Positions 1 through 9,907 of a DNA stretch of 15,698 nucleotides are shown here, in pieces. The position numbers were made by a program, and so were the translations under genes. The notes under the pieces were generated by a model. The model saw nothing but the letters and a program-made list of their open reading frames with translations. It had not been told where the DNA came from and ran no database searches. Location: the NCBI GenBank assembly GCA_045105695.1, contig JBGCDT010000389.1, positions 1 through 15,698 of the forward strand, in the 5' to 3' direction. This DNA comes from CALGLS01 sp045105695 (GTDB lineage Bacteria; Bacteroidota; Bacteroidia; Chitinophagales; Saprospiraceae). How positions within the stretch are numbered: the first letter of the stretch is position 1; each line of letters begins with the position of its first letter.

Positions 1-3000
1 TGGATGAATGGTTTTGGGATTTTGGTGATGAAGGAACAGATTTTATTCAAAATCCGGAATATGTATATACGGATACAGGCTTTTTTACAGTTAGTTTGGT
101 CGTTGAAAATAACGGTTGTTTTAATCAACTTACCTTTGAAGACTACATACATTCCTTGGCTCCATTAGCTGGATTTGAGGTAACTAATTATTGCGAAGAC
201 CTTTTATATAAGGATTTTATAAACAATGCTATTGGAGCAGATTCTACCTTCTGGGATTTTGGAGTGGAGAACGTTGAAACAGATACGACTTCGCAAACGA
301 ATCCCTCTTTCATTTTTCCAGAACCGGGCGTTTATACCGTTACTCAAGAAGTATTCAATTTCACAACGATGTGTTCTCATACGGCTTCCGTAGAGGTTAT
401 GGTCACTGACCCGTCAGCTGATTTTAGCTTATCGCCAATGGAGGGCTGTGTACCATTAGTTGTAAATGTTTCGGACCTTTCTATTGATGCAGATAGTTGG
501 CAGTGGTTTTCTCAAAACGGAACTGTTTCGGATGATACCCTCACAAATCCAACGATCACCTATAATGAACCAGGCTTGTTTGAAAACGATGTTACACTTA
601 TTGTAACAGACGTCAATGAATGCAACGATACTTTTACAGTTGCTGAGCCGATTTATGTAAATATCCCTGAGGCAAATTTCACATCTGATGTCACGACAGG
701 ATGTGCTCCACTTACGGTATCTTTTACAGATCTTTCAGTAAATAACTTCTTTGCAGATGTAGTTTCCTGGAACTGGGATTTTGGACCTGGGTTGGGAACT
801 TCAGATTTGCAAAACCCAAGCTTTACTTTTGAAAACATTGGCTCTTATGATGTTGTACTCACCGTAACCGATACCTGGGATTGTAATCATACGATTACAT
901 TGACAGACTATATAGACGTGACTTTTCCAATTGCTGGATTTGAGCTAGATTCTTTAGGGTGTACGAACAACGATGTCCTTTTTGAAAGCACTTCCTCAGG
1001 TTGGCAATTGAACTATAGTTGGGATTTTGGAGACAGCCAAACGGGGGCTGGATCAAACCCAACTCATCAGTATCTAACAGAAGGGACATTCACGGCCTGT
1101 GTTACGATCACTGACGGATATGGCTGTACCGATTTTACCTGTAATGATATCATTGTAGCAGATCCATTAGCTGCTTTTTCTGTAGATAGTACTTTTGCTT
1201 CTTGCCCACCGCTTCCAGTCAATTTTACTAATCTTTCAATAAATGCAAATAGCTATCTATGGGATTTTGGAGATAATAACGCCCCTTCTGATTTTGAAAA
1301 CCCACTCTACTCTTACTTGACTCCGGGTGTCTTCGACGTAACACTTATTGCAATCAGAACAGAATCATGTAGAGACACTTTGCTAATAGAAGACTTAATA
1401 ATTTTAGATGGACCAATAGGAGAATATACCGTCTCAATTGACAGCACTTGTACGCCTGCGGAAGTGACTTTTGTTGGTACTTCCCCTGAAGCTTACACCT
1501 ATTACTGGGACTTTGGAGAAGGAGTGATTGATTCCAGTGCAACACCTGTCCTGTATGATTCTGTAACTTATGTTTACAACTCACCAGGCACCTTTACCCC
1601 TACGCTGAGTTTGCTGAATAGTACTGGGTGTTTCAGAACTTTGCCTGTTGTATCTACTGTTTATGTGGCAGAGATAGATGCTGATTTTGAATCTAGTAAA
1701 ATAGCAGTTTGTGGAGATGACCCAGCTATCGCCTTCACTCCCTTAATCAACGCTACAGAGCCAATAACATCTATGGAGTGGTATTTTGAAAATGGTATAC
1801 CTGCCAGTTCAACTTTTACTAATCCTATTTCTAACTTTAATGTTCCAGGGAATCATGATGTTACTTTAATCACTGAAAGTAAGTGGTGTAAGGATACTAT
1901 AATTAAGGAAGATTACATCGGAGTTGGTGAATCTCCAGTAGCTAGTTTCGTTATGGATTTCGAAGAAGGTTGTGGTCCACACACCATCACTTTCACAGAT
2001 ATGTCTACTGTGAATTCAGGAACTATAGATGCGTGGAGTTGGGACTTTGGCGATGGCACTGTTTCTACTGTGCAAAACCCTGTTCATGTTTTCGAAGCCA
2101 ATCTGGACATCCTAATTAATTTAGAAGTAACAACAGATGCAGGCTGTGTCGATAATTATTTTAACAATGCTACTGTCTTTCCATTAACAGATATTGATGC
2201 AGGAGCCAGCCCAACTGTTTGTATTGGTGAACCTGTACAATTGCAAGGAACTATTAATGCAGATACTAGCCAAGTAGACTATTACTGGGAGCCAGCCATA
2301 GGGCTAAGTTGTACAGAATGTCTAGATCCCTGGGTACTCAATCCGACTGATACGATTGTTTATACGTTAATAGTCATTGGACCTGAAGGTTGTCCTGCGG
2401 AGGCAGATGTAACGGTTTTTGTCAGACCTTATGAAATGCCTAATTTGGCTCTTCCAGCAGACCAAACCATATGCGCAAATGACCTAGTACAAATTACGGT
2501 AGGAGTTACTAATAATGTGGACGTATTAACTTATCAATGGGATACCTCTGCTTTAGGTTTGTCTTGTTATAACAATTGCTTCAATCCAGTAGCTAGTCCT
2601 GAAGTGAGTACCAATTATACGATCACGGTCACCTCTACTGAAAATTGCTCAGCTACAGATTCTGTATTTGTCACTGTAGAAGATTTATATCAGCCCTTTA
2701 CTGGTCCTGATAAAACGATCTGTGAAGGAGATTCTATAGCGCTAGATGCTAGTTTTGGAGAAGATCCACAATGGCTGATCGCTACTGATCTTACTTGTAC
2801 ATACTGCCCCGATCCAATTGCTTTCCCAAATACAACAACTACCTACGTTGTCTCAGTAACAACTACTTCAGGTTGCCTGGTCATTGACACCATAGTCGTA
2901 AATACCTTAGCCGCTGATGAAGTTGGGGCAGGGGAGGACTTTGCTATTTGTTTGGGAGAGGTAGCTGAACTTCAAGGTTATGGCCCAGGAGAAATCAGTT

Positions 3001-3902
3001 GGTCACCTGATTTTAATTTGAATGATTCAACTCTGGTAAATCCTACAGCTACTCCAACTTCTGATACAGAATATATTATAACTGCTGTAAATGGAGATTG
3101 TACTTTTAAAGACTCTGTGTTAGTTGAAGTGAATACTAAGACAGAGTTAGAATCTACAGACTACCTCATTTGCGAGGGCGAAGAAATTGAGCTAAGTGTA
3201 AATGGCTTTGCCGATGACTATGAGTGGGCGCCATCCGAAGGGCTTTCTGATGCCTTTGTTGCCAACCCACTAGCAAGTCCTGTAGAGAATATAGATTATA
3301 CGGTTTATGGAACCCTTGGTATATGCGAACCAGATACGGCCTTTGCTTTTGTGGAAGTAATACCTGCGCCAGATTTTGTTATGAGTTCTACCCGCTACTA
3401 TTTAGAAGGACAAACTATTCAATTGGATGTTCGCTTGCTGGAAGATGGAAACTATACTTACCAATGGTCTCCAGCTATTGGTCTGAGCTGTACGGATTGT
3501 AATCGACCTTCTGTATCTCCAACAGAGGATATTGTTTATACATTGACTTTGACAGACGAAGATACTGGTTGTTCTTTCAGTCAGTCGGTAAGCGTCGAGC
3601 GATTGACTTCTTGTGCTGTTGATCTCGTGGGTGTTCCCAATGCTTTCTCGCCTAATGATGATGGCGTAAATGATGTACTTCGATTGACGGTATCTCCTAC
3701 TATTCCTGAAGTTCGAAAATTTAGTGTGTACAATCGTTGGGGGGGCTTGGTTTTTTCCGCTAATAATCAATTTGAAAGCTGGGACGGAACCTACAAAGGG
3801 CAGAAGTTGCAGGAAGGAGTATATGTTTACTTCGTTGAATACGTCTGTGGCTTGGATGGTAAAGTGTTGATAGATAAAGGGGACATTACTTTAGTTCGCT
3901 AA
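1..3902 (+). CDS. Giant PKD-repeat surface protein with T9SS type B sorting domain (5' end outside window)
   Basis: The frame is open from base 3, so the start and signal peptide lie upstream; 1299 residues are visible, ending in TAA. In order there are nine PKD-type modules (the first cut by the edge; visible residues 1-731), most with a W-x-FG core and a Cys pair (GCxPL early, GC late). Six Cys-containing beta-sandwich-like modules of about 80 residues follow (732-1210), several with a GLSCxxC motif. The last 89 residues match the gliding-motility-associated / T9SS type B C-terminal domain: PNAFSPNDDGVND, YNRWG, WDGTYKG, EGVYVY, GDITLVR. By family knowledge such proteins cross the outer membrane by T9SS and act as adhesins or gliding-related filaments; the specific role here is inference. 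It is the tandem paralogue of the next gene, matching its PKD modules 7-15 and all six later modules one to one. A G7 run (3739-3745) lies within the sorting-domain codons. Confidence 0.95.
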   Translation, partial: DEWFWDFGDEGTDFIQNPEYVYTDTGFFTVSLVVENNGCFNQLTFEDYIHSLAPLAGFEVTNYCEDLLYKDFINNAIGADSTFWDFGVENVETDTTSQTNPSFIFPEPGVYTVTQEVFNFTTMCSHTASVEVMVTDPSADFSLSPMEGCVPLVVNVSDLSIDADSWQWFSQNGTVSDDTLTNPTITYNEPGLFENDVTLIVTDVNECNDTFTVAEPIYVNIPEANFTSDVTTGCAPLTVSFTDLSVNNFFADVVSWNWDFGPGLGTSDLQNPSFTFENIGSYDVVLTVTDTWDCNHTITLTDYIDVTFPIAGFELDSLGCTNNDVLFESTSSGWQLNYSWDFGDSQTGAGSNPTHQYLTEGTFTACVTITDGYGCTDFTCNDIIVADPLAAFSVDSTFASCPPLPVNFTNLSINANSYLWDFGDNNAPSDFENPLYSYLTPGVFDVTLIAIRTESCRDTLLIEDLIILDGPIGEYTVSIDSTCTPAEVTFVGTSPEAYTYYWDFGEGVIDSSATPVLYDSVTYVYNSPGTFTPTLSLLNSTGCFRTLPVVSTVYVAEIDADFESSKIAVCGDDPAIAFTPLINATEPITSMEWYFENGIPASSTFTNPISNFNVPGNHDVTLITESKWCKDTIIKEDYIGVGESPVASFVMDFEEGCGPHTITFTDMSTVNSGTIDAWSWDFGDGTVSTVQNPVHVFEANLDILINLEVTTDAGCVDNYFNNATVFPLTDIDAGASPTVCIGEPVQLQGTINADTSQVDYYWEPAIGLSCTECLDPWVLNPTDTIVYTLIVIGPEGCPAEADVTVFVRPYEMPNLALPADQTICANDLVQITVGVTNNVDVLTYQWDTSALGLSCYNNCFNPVASPEVSTNYTITVTSTENCSATDSVFVTVEDLYQPFTGPDKTICEGDSIALDASFGEDPQWLIATDLTCTYCPDPIAFPNTTTTYVVSVTTTSGCLVIDTIVVNTLAADEVGAGEDFAICLGEVAELQGYGPGEISWSPDFNLNDSTLVNPTATPTSDTEYIITAVNGDCTFKDSVLVEVNTKTELESTDYLICEGEEIELSVNGFADDYEWAPSEGLSDAFVANPLASPVENIDYTVYGTLGICEPDTAFAFVEVIPAPDFVMSSTRYYLEGQTIQLDVRLLEDGNYTYQWSPAIGLSCTDCNRPSVSPTEDIVYTLTLTDEDTGCSFSQSVSVERLTSCAVDLVGVPNAFSPNDDGVNDVLRLTVSPTIPEVRKFSVYNRWGGLVFSANNQFESWDGTYKGQKLQEGVYVYFVEYVCGLDGKVLIDKGDITLVR

Positions 3903-3907
3903 GACTT

Positions 3908-4204
3908 TTATAAACAGTATTTCAATATAGCAGTTTGCCCAAAACCGTTTTTTATAGGTAATGATCTCGCAGCTTGTAGATCATTACCAAACAGACCTTT
4001 AATCGTTCAGCCATTCCTCTTATGGCAAATATTTAGCAGCTTATCTTTTCCTTCTCCTATTTTAATTATTCTAATCTGTCTGATGCTATCCTCGGCATCA
4101 ATTTTGGTTTCATCCTTCTGAATAAGAACACACCCGACGTTATACACCCCCAATTTTAAAGACTTTTCCAGTAATGAAAAGCTCTGGCGGGTGATCATTT
4201 TCAT
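3908..4204 (-). pseudogene. Doubtful hypothetical reading frame with one internal TGA
   Basis: On the minus strand an ATG at 4204 opens 65 codons to a TGA at 4009-4007. The same frame then stays open 32 more codons to a TAA at 3910-3908, filling nearly the whole gap and converging on the first giant gene. The predicted peptide is rich in Lys and Ile, and I recognise no domain, signal peptide or membrane segment. A stop codon lies directly upstream of the ATG, and I see no ribosome-binding site or promoter. It may be a decayed gene, a piece of a genome-wide intergenic repeat, or chance; roughly 100 codons with a single stop is not rare enough to decide. Confidence 0.15.
3957..3988. terminator. 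Stem-loop after the first giant gene, possible terminator
   Basis: GGTAATGATCT (3957-3967) and AGATCATTACC (3978-3988) form a perfect 11-bp stem with a 10-base loop, 55 bases after the stop codon of the first giant gene. The position suits transcript termination or 3'-end protection. There is no T run after the stem on either strand, so a classical intrinsic terminator is not shown. Confidence 0.4.
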
Positions 4205-4266
4205 CTAAGAGTAACACTGAATTTTATAAATATTTTTCGGTGTACTCAAAGTAAATTAGAATCACT

Positions 4267-7200
4267 ATGAGATTTTGCTGGACGCTTGCCTGCTTCATTG
4301 TACTGTTTTGTCAAAACCTATCTTTCGGACAAATCACAGTAAACTTCACTGCATCAAATACTTCGGGGTGTGGAACGGTAAACGCACAGTTTGTCGATCA
4401 GTCTTCTTCAACTAATGGTTCCATCGTTAGTTGGAACTGGGATTTTGGCGGATCTACTTCTTCCGCTCAACATCCAGGAAACTTTTTTACTTCTCCAGGT
4501 CAGTATACCATCTGCTTAACAGTTACGGATAACACAGGCGCTCAGGAAACGGCTTGTAAAACCAACTTCATCGAAGTTTACGCATTGCCAACTCCAGCCT
4601 TTACTGTCGATCCATCTAGCGGATGTAATCCATTGACAGCTACTTTCGAAGACAACTCTACATCTGATGGAAACATAGAACAATGGATTTGGGGACTTGG
4701 TGGAACGTCAGGAGTAGTCGTGAATTCTAGTGATGCTGACGTGACTAGTATCTATGAAATTCCTGGAAATTACTCGGTTAGTTTAACTGTTCAGGATGAA
4801 CATGGTTGTTCTAATACCATTACAAAAAGCAATGCAGTTGTGGTAGCAAGTCCACCAGTCATTGATGTTAGTGCTAATACACTCTTCAGTTGTAATCCAC
4901 CATTACAAACTAATTTTACCAATAACAATATTGAATCAGGAGTAACTTACATCTGGGATTTTGGAAACGGATTTACCTTTACCGGTCCAACACCTCCTCC
5001 GATTACTTACAATCAGATTGGCTCTTACACTGTAACTGTCATCGCAGAAACGCAAAGTGGTTGTACTTCTGAAATAATACTGGAAGATTACTTACACGTA
5101 GGTGCACCAGCTGCATTTACCTTCACACCTGATAGTGGATGTGAAGACTTGAGTGTTTCTTTTGATGATACTTCTCCATTCCCCGCAGATTCTGTTTTTT
5201 GGGATTTTGGAGATGGAAATACAAGTATGACTTTTGAACCGACACACACTTATCAAGAGAATGGTTGTTTTAATGTCACTCTAGTTCGCTATTCTAACAA
5301 TGGCTGTATGAGCACGGTTTCTACAGCAAACTGTATTCAGGTTTTCAATCAGCCAGAGCTTAGCATTTCTATTGATGAACCTATCGCTTGCGAATTGCCT
5401 CATACGGTTCAGTTTGGTGCTATTGCGCCAGGGCTGGTTTCCTGGGAATGGGACTTTGGAGATGGAAACACGAGTACAGATCACTCTCCATCGCATACTT
5501 ATACGGAGCTTGGCGTTTATCCAATTACGTTGACCGTTACCAATTCTTCCGGTTGTAGTAATACATTTACAAATGAAGAAATTACCATTTTCGATTATAC
5601 CAGTCAGTTAACAGCAGACAATGCTTTTGGCTGTACACCTCTGACTGTTGATCTGGCGAGCACAAATAATTCCTTAGTTCCGATAACAGATTGGAACTGG
5701 ACTTTGCAGAATAATTCTGCATCGCCTCCTATAGAAGTTTTCGGAATTGGTGAAAATCCTAGTTTGGTTTTAGTAGATACTGGTCGATATGATATTCGAT
5801 TGATAACGACTAATGCTTTGGGCTGTATGGACACGGTGGTTTATCAAAACGATGTAGGAGTAGGGATGCCTCCTGAAATTGCATTTTCTGTAAATATGGA
5901 TACTGCTTGTGTACAAGATGTGGTGACCTTTACAGATGAATCGAGTTCCTTCGCTAATGAATGGAATTGGAGCTTTGGAGACGGAGGAACTTCTGCGGAG
6001 CAAGATCCAGATTACGATTACGTAGGAATCGGTCCTTATGATATTACACTAGAAGCAATCCACCATGGTTGCCCAAATGAAAGAACAGAAGAGAACTTTA
6101 TTTTTATAAATTTCCCACTAGCAGGTTTTTCTATAGAAACCAATTGCATCAATTATTTTAGTATCGATATCAATGACAGTTCAACAGGAGCTACGTCAAT
6201 GCTTTATGATTTTGGAGTAGCTGATACAGATACAGATACGAGTTCTGTTCCCAATGCTAATTTTGTTTATCCAGAAGCGGGGACTTACCTAGTTACGCAA
6301 GTCGTAGCAAATGATACTACGGGTTGTACAGATACTTTGACACATCAAGTAACTGTCGGAGTTCCGATTGCGGATATTTCTCTTAGTCCAACTACAGGTT
6401 GTATTCCACTGACCGTACAAATAGAAGATAACAGTAATTTCGCGACTGAGTATTCTTATGAGTTATTGGGCTTACAACAAGGAGTATTATCTGATCCCAA
6501 TGCCGCTAGCCCATCGATTCTTTTCACAGAGTCTGGGTTATATTCAGGACTTAGTCTACAGATTACAGATCTTAATGGTTGTCAAGATAGTATAACGTTG
6601 ACCGATAGTATTTATGCAAATGAAGCCATCTCTGATTTTACCATTGCGCCTACCGCTGGTTGTAGACCGCTGACAGTTGCACTCACAGATCAGTCTTGTT
6701 CCGTATTTGGTACAGTTGATCAATGGTCTTGGAGTATTCCAGGTTCTTTACCTGGTACATTGCCTGATCAAAATTTGAATTATACGGTTCCTGAAAATGG
6801 AACTTATGACGTAAGTCTCACCGTGACGGATGACTGGGGTTGTACAAACACCTTTACTATTGACGATGGAATTTATGTGACTTATCCAACTGCGGAGTTT
6901 GTCGCAGACACTTTGGGTTGTACCCAGTCTACTGTGAAATTTACAAGTCTTGCCCTAGGTGATGGATTACAATACGACTGGAACTTTGGAGATGGAACTA
7001 CCTCTACAGAGAAAGATCCTGAGCATTTCTACGGACAAGAAGGAACTTACTCGATTTGTCTGACCGTAACGGATGTCAATGGTTGTCAACATGATTTGTG
7101 TAAAACAGATTATGTCGTAATTGCAAACCCAGTAGCACTCTTTATACCAGACGAAACCTATGGTGCTTGCCCACCGCTTTTAGTTAATTTTGAAAATTTT

Positions 7201-9870
7201 TCTCAAAACGCAAGTTCTTACGAATGGAACTTCGGAGATAATAGTGGGAATTCCATCCAGTCTGATCCTGCTCATATTTATACCAACCCAGGAAGCTTCT
7301 CGGTAACACTGATTGCTGCTTCTACTTTTAGTTGTCAGGATACCTTGGTTTTGGAAAACGTGATTGAAATAGCAGGTCCGGTTGGAAGTTTTGAATTTGA
7401 TAAAGACACCTCCTGTACGCCAGCTGTGATTACGTTTACGGCGGAATCGATGGAGGCTTACAATTACTTTTGGGATTTTGGAAACGGTATGATTGATAGT
7501 ACGTTGAATGTTACCACAGACAGCTTTGCTCATGTTTATGATGAGGCAGGACGCTTTGTACCAAAATTAATTTTGGACGATCAACTGGGTTGTACTATTG
7601 CCATCGAATCTCCAGATACCATTACTACTGCCTCTTTGAATATCAATTTCATAGCTGTTGACACCGCTCTTTGCGAAGGAGAGATGGGAACGACGTTCAT
7701 TGATTTAACAGAATCTAGTTTGCCGATTTCTTATAGAGAATGGACTTTTGAGGGAGCAGAGCCAGGGACGAGTACTTTTGAAAATGTAAGTGTAAATTAC
7801 AATGACGCTGGGAGTTTTGATGCGAAGTTGATTATAGGAAATGGAATCTGTTTAGATTCATTGACCAGAGACGATTACATAGGAGTTGGAAATGATCCAG
7901 TGGCTGATTTCAGTTATACACCGGGGTCAGGTTGTTTACCATTGATTGTTCAATTTACTGATTTGTCAACAGTTGATGATGCAACGATTAACCAATGGAG
8001 CTGGACTTTTGAAAACGTAGGAACCTCTGATTTGCAAAACCCACAGGAAACATTCACAGATGAGAATTCTTCTTTACAACAGGTAGAACTTATAGTGAGC
8101 TCTGACAAAGGATGTACGGCTACTGCTCAGGCGACTATCCCAACTTTCCCACTGCCTGCTGGTACTATTGAACAGTTACCTACACTTTGTAAAGGTCAAC
8201 CAGCTATGCTTAGTCCTAATATTACGACTGACACAACAGGCATGACTTTCCAATGGTCTGGTGACCCATCACTGAGTTGTACTGATTGTTTGACTCCAAT
8301 GATTGCTCCTCAAGATACTACTGAATTCCAATTGGTCCTGACCAATAACTTCGGATGTAATTATATTGTTACAACTACTGTAAATGTTTTGCCTGACTCT
8401 GTTCCGGCTTTGACGCTTACACCTGATACTTCGATTTGTTATCAGTCTTTGATACAATTGGTAGCTGGCGGAGGAGATCATTTAGATGCTTATGAATGGG
8501 ACAGCTCGGTTCCGGGATTGTCTTGTTATAATTCTTGTTTCAATCCAGTGGCGAGTCCTGAAGTTTCTTCAACTTATCATATTACAGTTACAAACTTAAA
8601 TGGTTGCTCAGCTACAGATTCCGTAACCGTAGAAGTTGTTGATGACAGTGCTCCAATTGCAGGTGCAGACCGAGTCATTTGTCCAGGCGATTCTGTTCAG
8701 ATAAATTTAGCTTATGGAGAGAATCCCGCTTGGTTGGTTGCTTCAGATTTAACTTGTGCTTATTGCCCAGATCCAATTGCTTTTCCTTCAGAAGATATTA
8801 TTTATATAGTAGAAGCTTATACAGATATAGGGTGTCGAATACTGGATTCTGTTCGAGTGGATGTTATGACAGATGCTGATTTCACAGCAGGGGAGGACCA
8901 ACGGATTTGCATTGGAGAGAACATCGTATTACAAGGAGCGTCAGAGGGTGGTTCGCCAACCTGGAGTCCTGCAAATTCTATTTCCTCTGCAACCGAATGG
9001 CAGCCAACGGCTAATCCATCGGCTACAACACCCTACATTCTTACGGTAGAAAGAGATCTCTGCATAATGACAGACACTGTCGAAATAACTGTAATTGAAC
9101 AAACAAACGTATGGGGGAGAGATACGACCATATGCTTTGGCGACGAAATTCTATTAGAAGTATTTGGAGAAGCAGATACTTATCAGTGGACTGATTCTGA
9201 GTACTTATCAAACCTCACAGAGGAAAGCACTTTTGCTAATCCTGAAGTTACGACGACATTTGTAGCTACAGCCAAATTGGCTACCTGTGCTGAAGATACA
9301 GCGAGTTTTACAGTGAATGTAGAAGAGCTACCAGATATCAAAACGGCACCAGTTCGGCACTACATTCCAGGAGAATATATTGAGCTGTTAGCTGAGCCTG
9401 GATTGGATAATGTTCATCCGCTCTCTTACCAGTGGTCTCCAGCGACAGGTCTGAGTTGCCGAAATTGTGATTCTCCTACTGTAGCTCCTGAGGGAGAAAT
9501 AGTTTACACCGTTACAGCTACAGATTCCATCTACGGTTGCAGTAGTCAGAGAGATGTAACAGTAACTGAGTTATATGCTTGTCCAACAGAATTGTTCAGC
9601 GTACCAAATGTATTTTCACCAAACGGTGATGGTGTAAATGATATGTTAGAAATGCACCTTTCGCCGACGGTAGAAGAAATAATTAGCTTCCAGATTTACA
9701 ACCGCTGGGGCGCACTCGTCTACGAAACAGATGATCGCTTTGATGGTTGGGACGGAACATTCAGAGGCAGAAAACAGCAAGAAGGCGTATACATTTATGT
9801 ACTACAAGCGGTTTGTCCTTTGGATGGAGAAGTGATTATGGTTAGAGGAGATATTACGATTTTGAGGTAG
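4267..9870 (+). CDS. Giant PKD-repeat surface protein with T9SS type B sorting domain (complete)
   Basis: This 1867-residue protein starts at ATG 4267. The start is favoured because a signal peptide follows at once: Arg at position 2-3, a hydrophobic core, and likely cleavage after Gly21 (SFG|Q). Residues 22-1298 are about fifteen PKD modules of about 85 residues, most with a W-x-WDFGDG-like turn, a GTY/GSF-type strand and a Cys pair suggesting one disulfide per module. Residues 1299-1778 are six Cys-containing modules, four with the SCxxC or related signature. Residues 1779-1867 are the type B C-terminal domain (PNVFSPNGDGVND, YNRWG, WDGTFRG, EGVYIY, GDITILR). By family knowledge the route is Sec export followed by T9SS secretion and cell-surface display. 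Adhesion or gliding is the usual role, and the ligand is unknown. Some modules have lost the WDFGDG core (WGLGG in module 2, YELLG in module 9, WTFEG in module 14). No PorP/SprF partner gene lies in the window. Confidence 0.96.
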   Translation: MRFCWTLACFIVLFCQNLSFGQITVNFTASNTSGCGTVNAQFVDQSSSTNGSIVSWNWDFGGSTSSAQHPGNFFTSPGQYTICLTVTDNTGAQETACKTNFIEVYALPTPAFTVDPSSGCNPLTATFEDNSTSDGNIEQWIWGLGGTSGVVVNSSDADVTSIYEIPGNYSVSLTVQDEHGCSNTITKSNAVVVASPPVIDVSANTLFSCNPPLQTNFTNNNIESGVTYIWDFGNGFTFTGPTPPPITYNQIGSYTVTVIAETQSGCTSEIILEDYLHVGAPAAFTFTPDSGCEDLSVSFDDTSPFPADSVFWDFGDGNTSMTFEPTHTYQENGCFNVTLVRYSNNGCMSTVSTANCIQVFNQPELSISIDEPIACELPHTVQFGAIAPGLVSWEWDFGDGNTSTDHSPSHTYTELGVYPITLTVTNSSGCSNTFTNEEITIFDYTSQLTADNAFGCTPLTVDLASTNNSLVPITDWNWTLQNNSASPPIEVFGIGENPSLVLVDTGRYDIRLITTNALGCMDTVVYQNDVGVGMPPEIAFSVNMDTACVQDVVTFTDESSSFANEWNWSFGDGGTSAEQDPDYDYVGIGPYDITLEAIHHGCPNERTEENFIFINFPLAGFSIETNCINYFSIDINDSSTGATSMLYDFGVADTDTDTSSVPNANFVYPEAGTYLVTQVVANDTTGCTDTLTHQVTVGVPIADISLSPTTGCIPLTVQIEDNSNFATEYSYELLGLQQGVLSDPNAASPSILFTESGLYSGLSLQITDLNGCQDSITLTDSIYANEAISDFTIAPTAGCRPLTVALTDQSCSVFGTVDQWSWSIPGSLPGTLPDQNLNYTVPENGTYDVSLTVTDDWGCTNTFTIDDGIYVTYPTAEFVADTLGCTQSTVKFTSLALGDGLQYDWNFGDGTTSTEKDPEHFYGQEGTYSICLTVTDVNGCQHDLCKTDYVVIANPVALFIPDETYGACPPLLVNFENFSQNASSYEWNFGDNSGNSIQSDPAHIYTNPGSFSVTLIAASTFSCQDTLVLENVIEIAGPVGSFEFDKDTSCTPAVITFTAESMEAYNYFWDFGNGMIDSTLNVTTDSFAHVYDEAGRFVPKLILDDQLGCTIAIESPDTITTASLNINFIAVDTALCEGEMGTTFIDLTESSLPISYREWTFEGAEPGTSTFENVSVNYNDAGSFDAKLIIGNGICLDSLTRDDYIGVGNDPVADFSYTPGSGCLPLIVQFTDLSTVDDATINQWSWTFENVGTSDLQNPQETFTDENSSLQQVELIVSSDKGCTATAQATIPTFPLPAGTIEQLPTLCKGQPAMLSPNITTDTTGMTFQWSGDPSLSCTDCLTPMIAPQDTTEFQLVLTNNFGCNYIVTTTVNVLPDSVPALTLTPDTSICYQSLIQLVAGGGDHLDAYEWDSSVPGLSCYNSCFNPVASPEVSSTYHITVTNLNGCSATDSVTVEVVDDSAPIAGADRVICPGDSVQINLAYGENPAWLVASDLTCAYCPDPIAFPSEDIIYIVEAYTDIGCRILDSVRVDVMTDADFTAGEDQRICIGENIVLQGASEGGSPTWSPANSISSATEWQPTANPSATTPYILTVERDLCIMTDTVEITVIEQTNVWGRDTTICFGDEILLEVFGEADTYQWTDSEYLSNLTEESTFANPEVTTTFVATAKLATCAEDTASFTVNVEELPDIKTAPVRHYIPGEYIELLAEPGLDNVHPLSYQWSPATGLSCRNCDSPTVAPEGEIVYTVTATDSIYGCSSQRDVTVTELYACPTELFSVPNVFSPNGDGVNDMLEMHLSPTVEEIISFQIYNRWGALVYETDDRFDGWDGTFRGRKQQEGVYIYVLQAVCPLDGEVIMVRGDITILR

Positions 9871-9907
9871 TAGTTTAGACTTCAAAACAATTTAGCAAAA
9901 GCTAACA

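Larger units (their letters stand above)
3903..4266. other. Intergenic gap between the two giant genes
   Basis: No gene is securely supported in these 364 bases. They hold an 11-bp perfect stem-loop (3957-3988), a smaller 6-bp stem-loop (TGATGC 4081-4086 with GCATCA 4095-4100), a doubtful minus-strand reading frame, and a 15-base word (4068-4082) that recurs before the OmpA-like gene. I see no exact TAnnTTTG promoter box ahead of the second giant gene. The closest candidate is the AT-rich stretch around 4220-4240, which is not convincing. Confidence 0.6.

Noticed and set aside
3402..3770. 122-codon antisense frame under the end of the first giant gene
   Set aside because: Antisense shadow of strongly conserved sorting-domain codons; no domain, signal or start region of its own.
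3957..3988. Insertion-sequence terminal repeat
   Set aside because: The two arms are only 10 bases apart, so there is no element between them and no transposase in the gap.
7180..7533. 117-codon antisense frame in the second giant gene
   Set aside because: Overlaps conserved PKD modules entirely and has no recognisable protein character.
8679..8879. 66-codon plus-strand frame inside the second giant gene
   Set aside because: Out-of-frame shadow of a long, clearly coding PKD/Cys-module gene.
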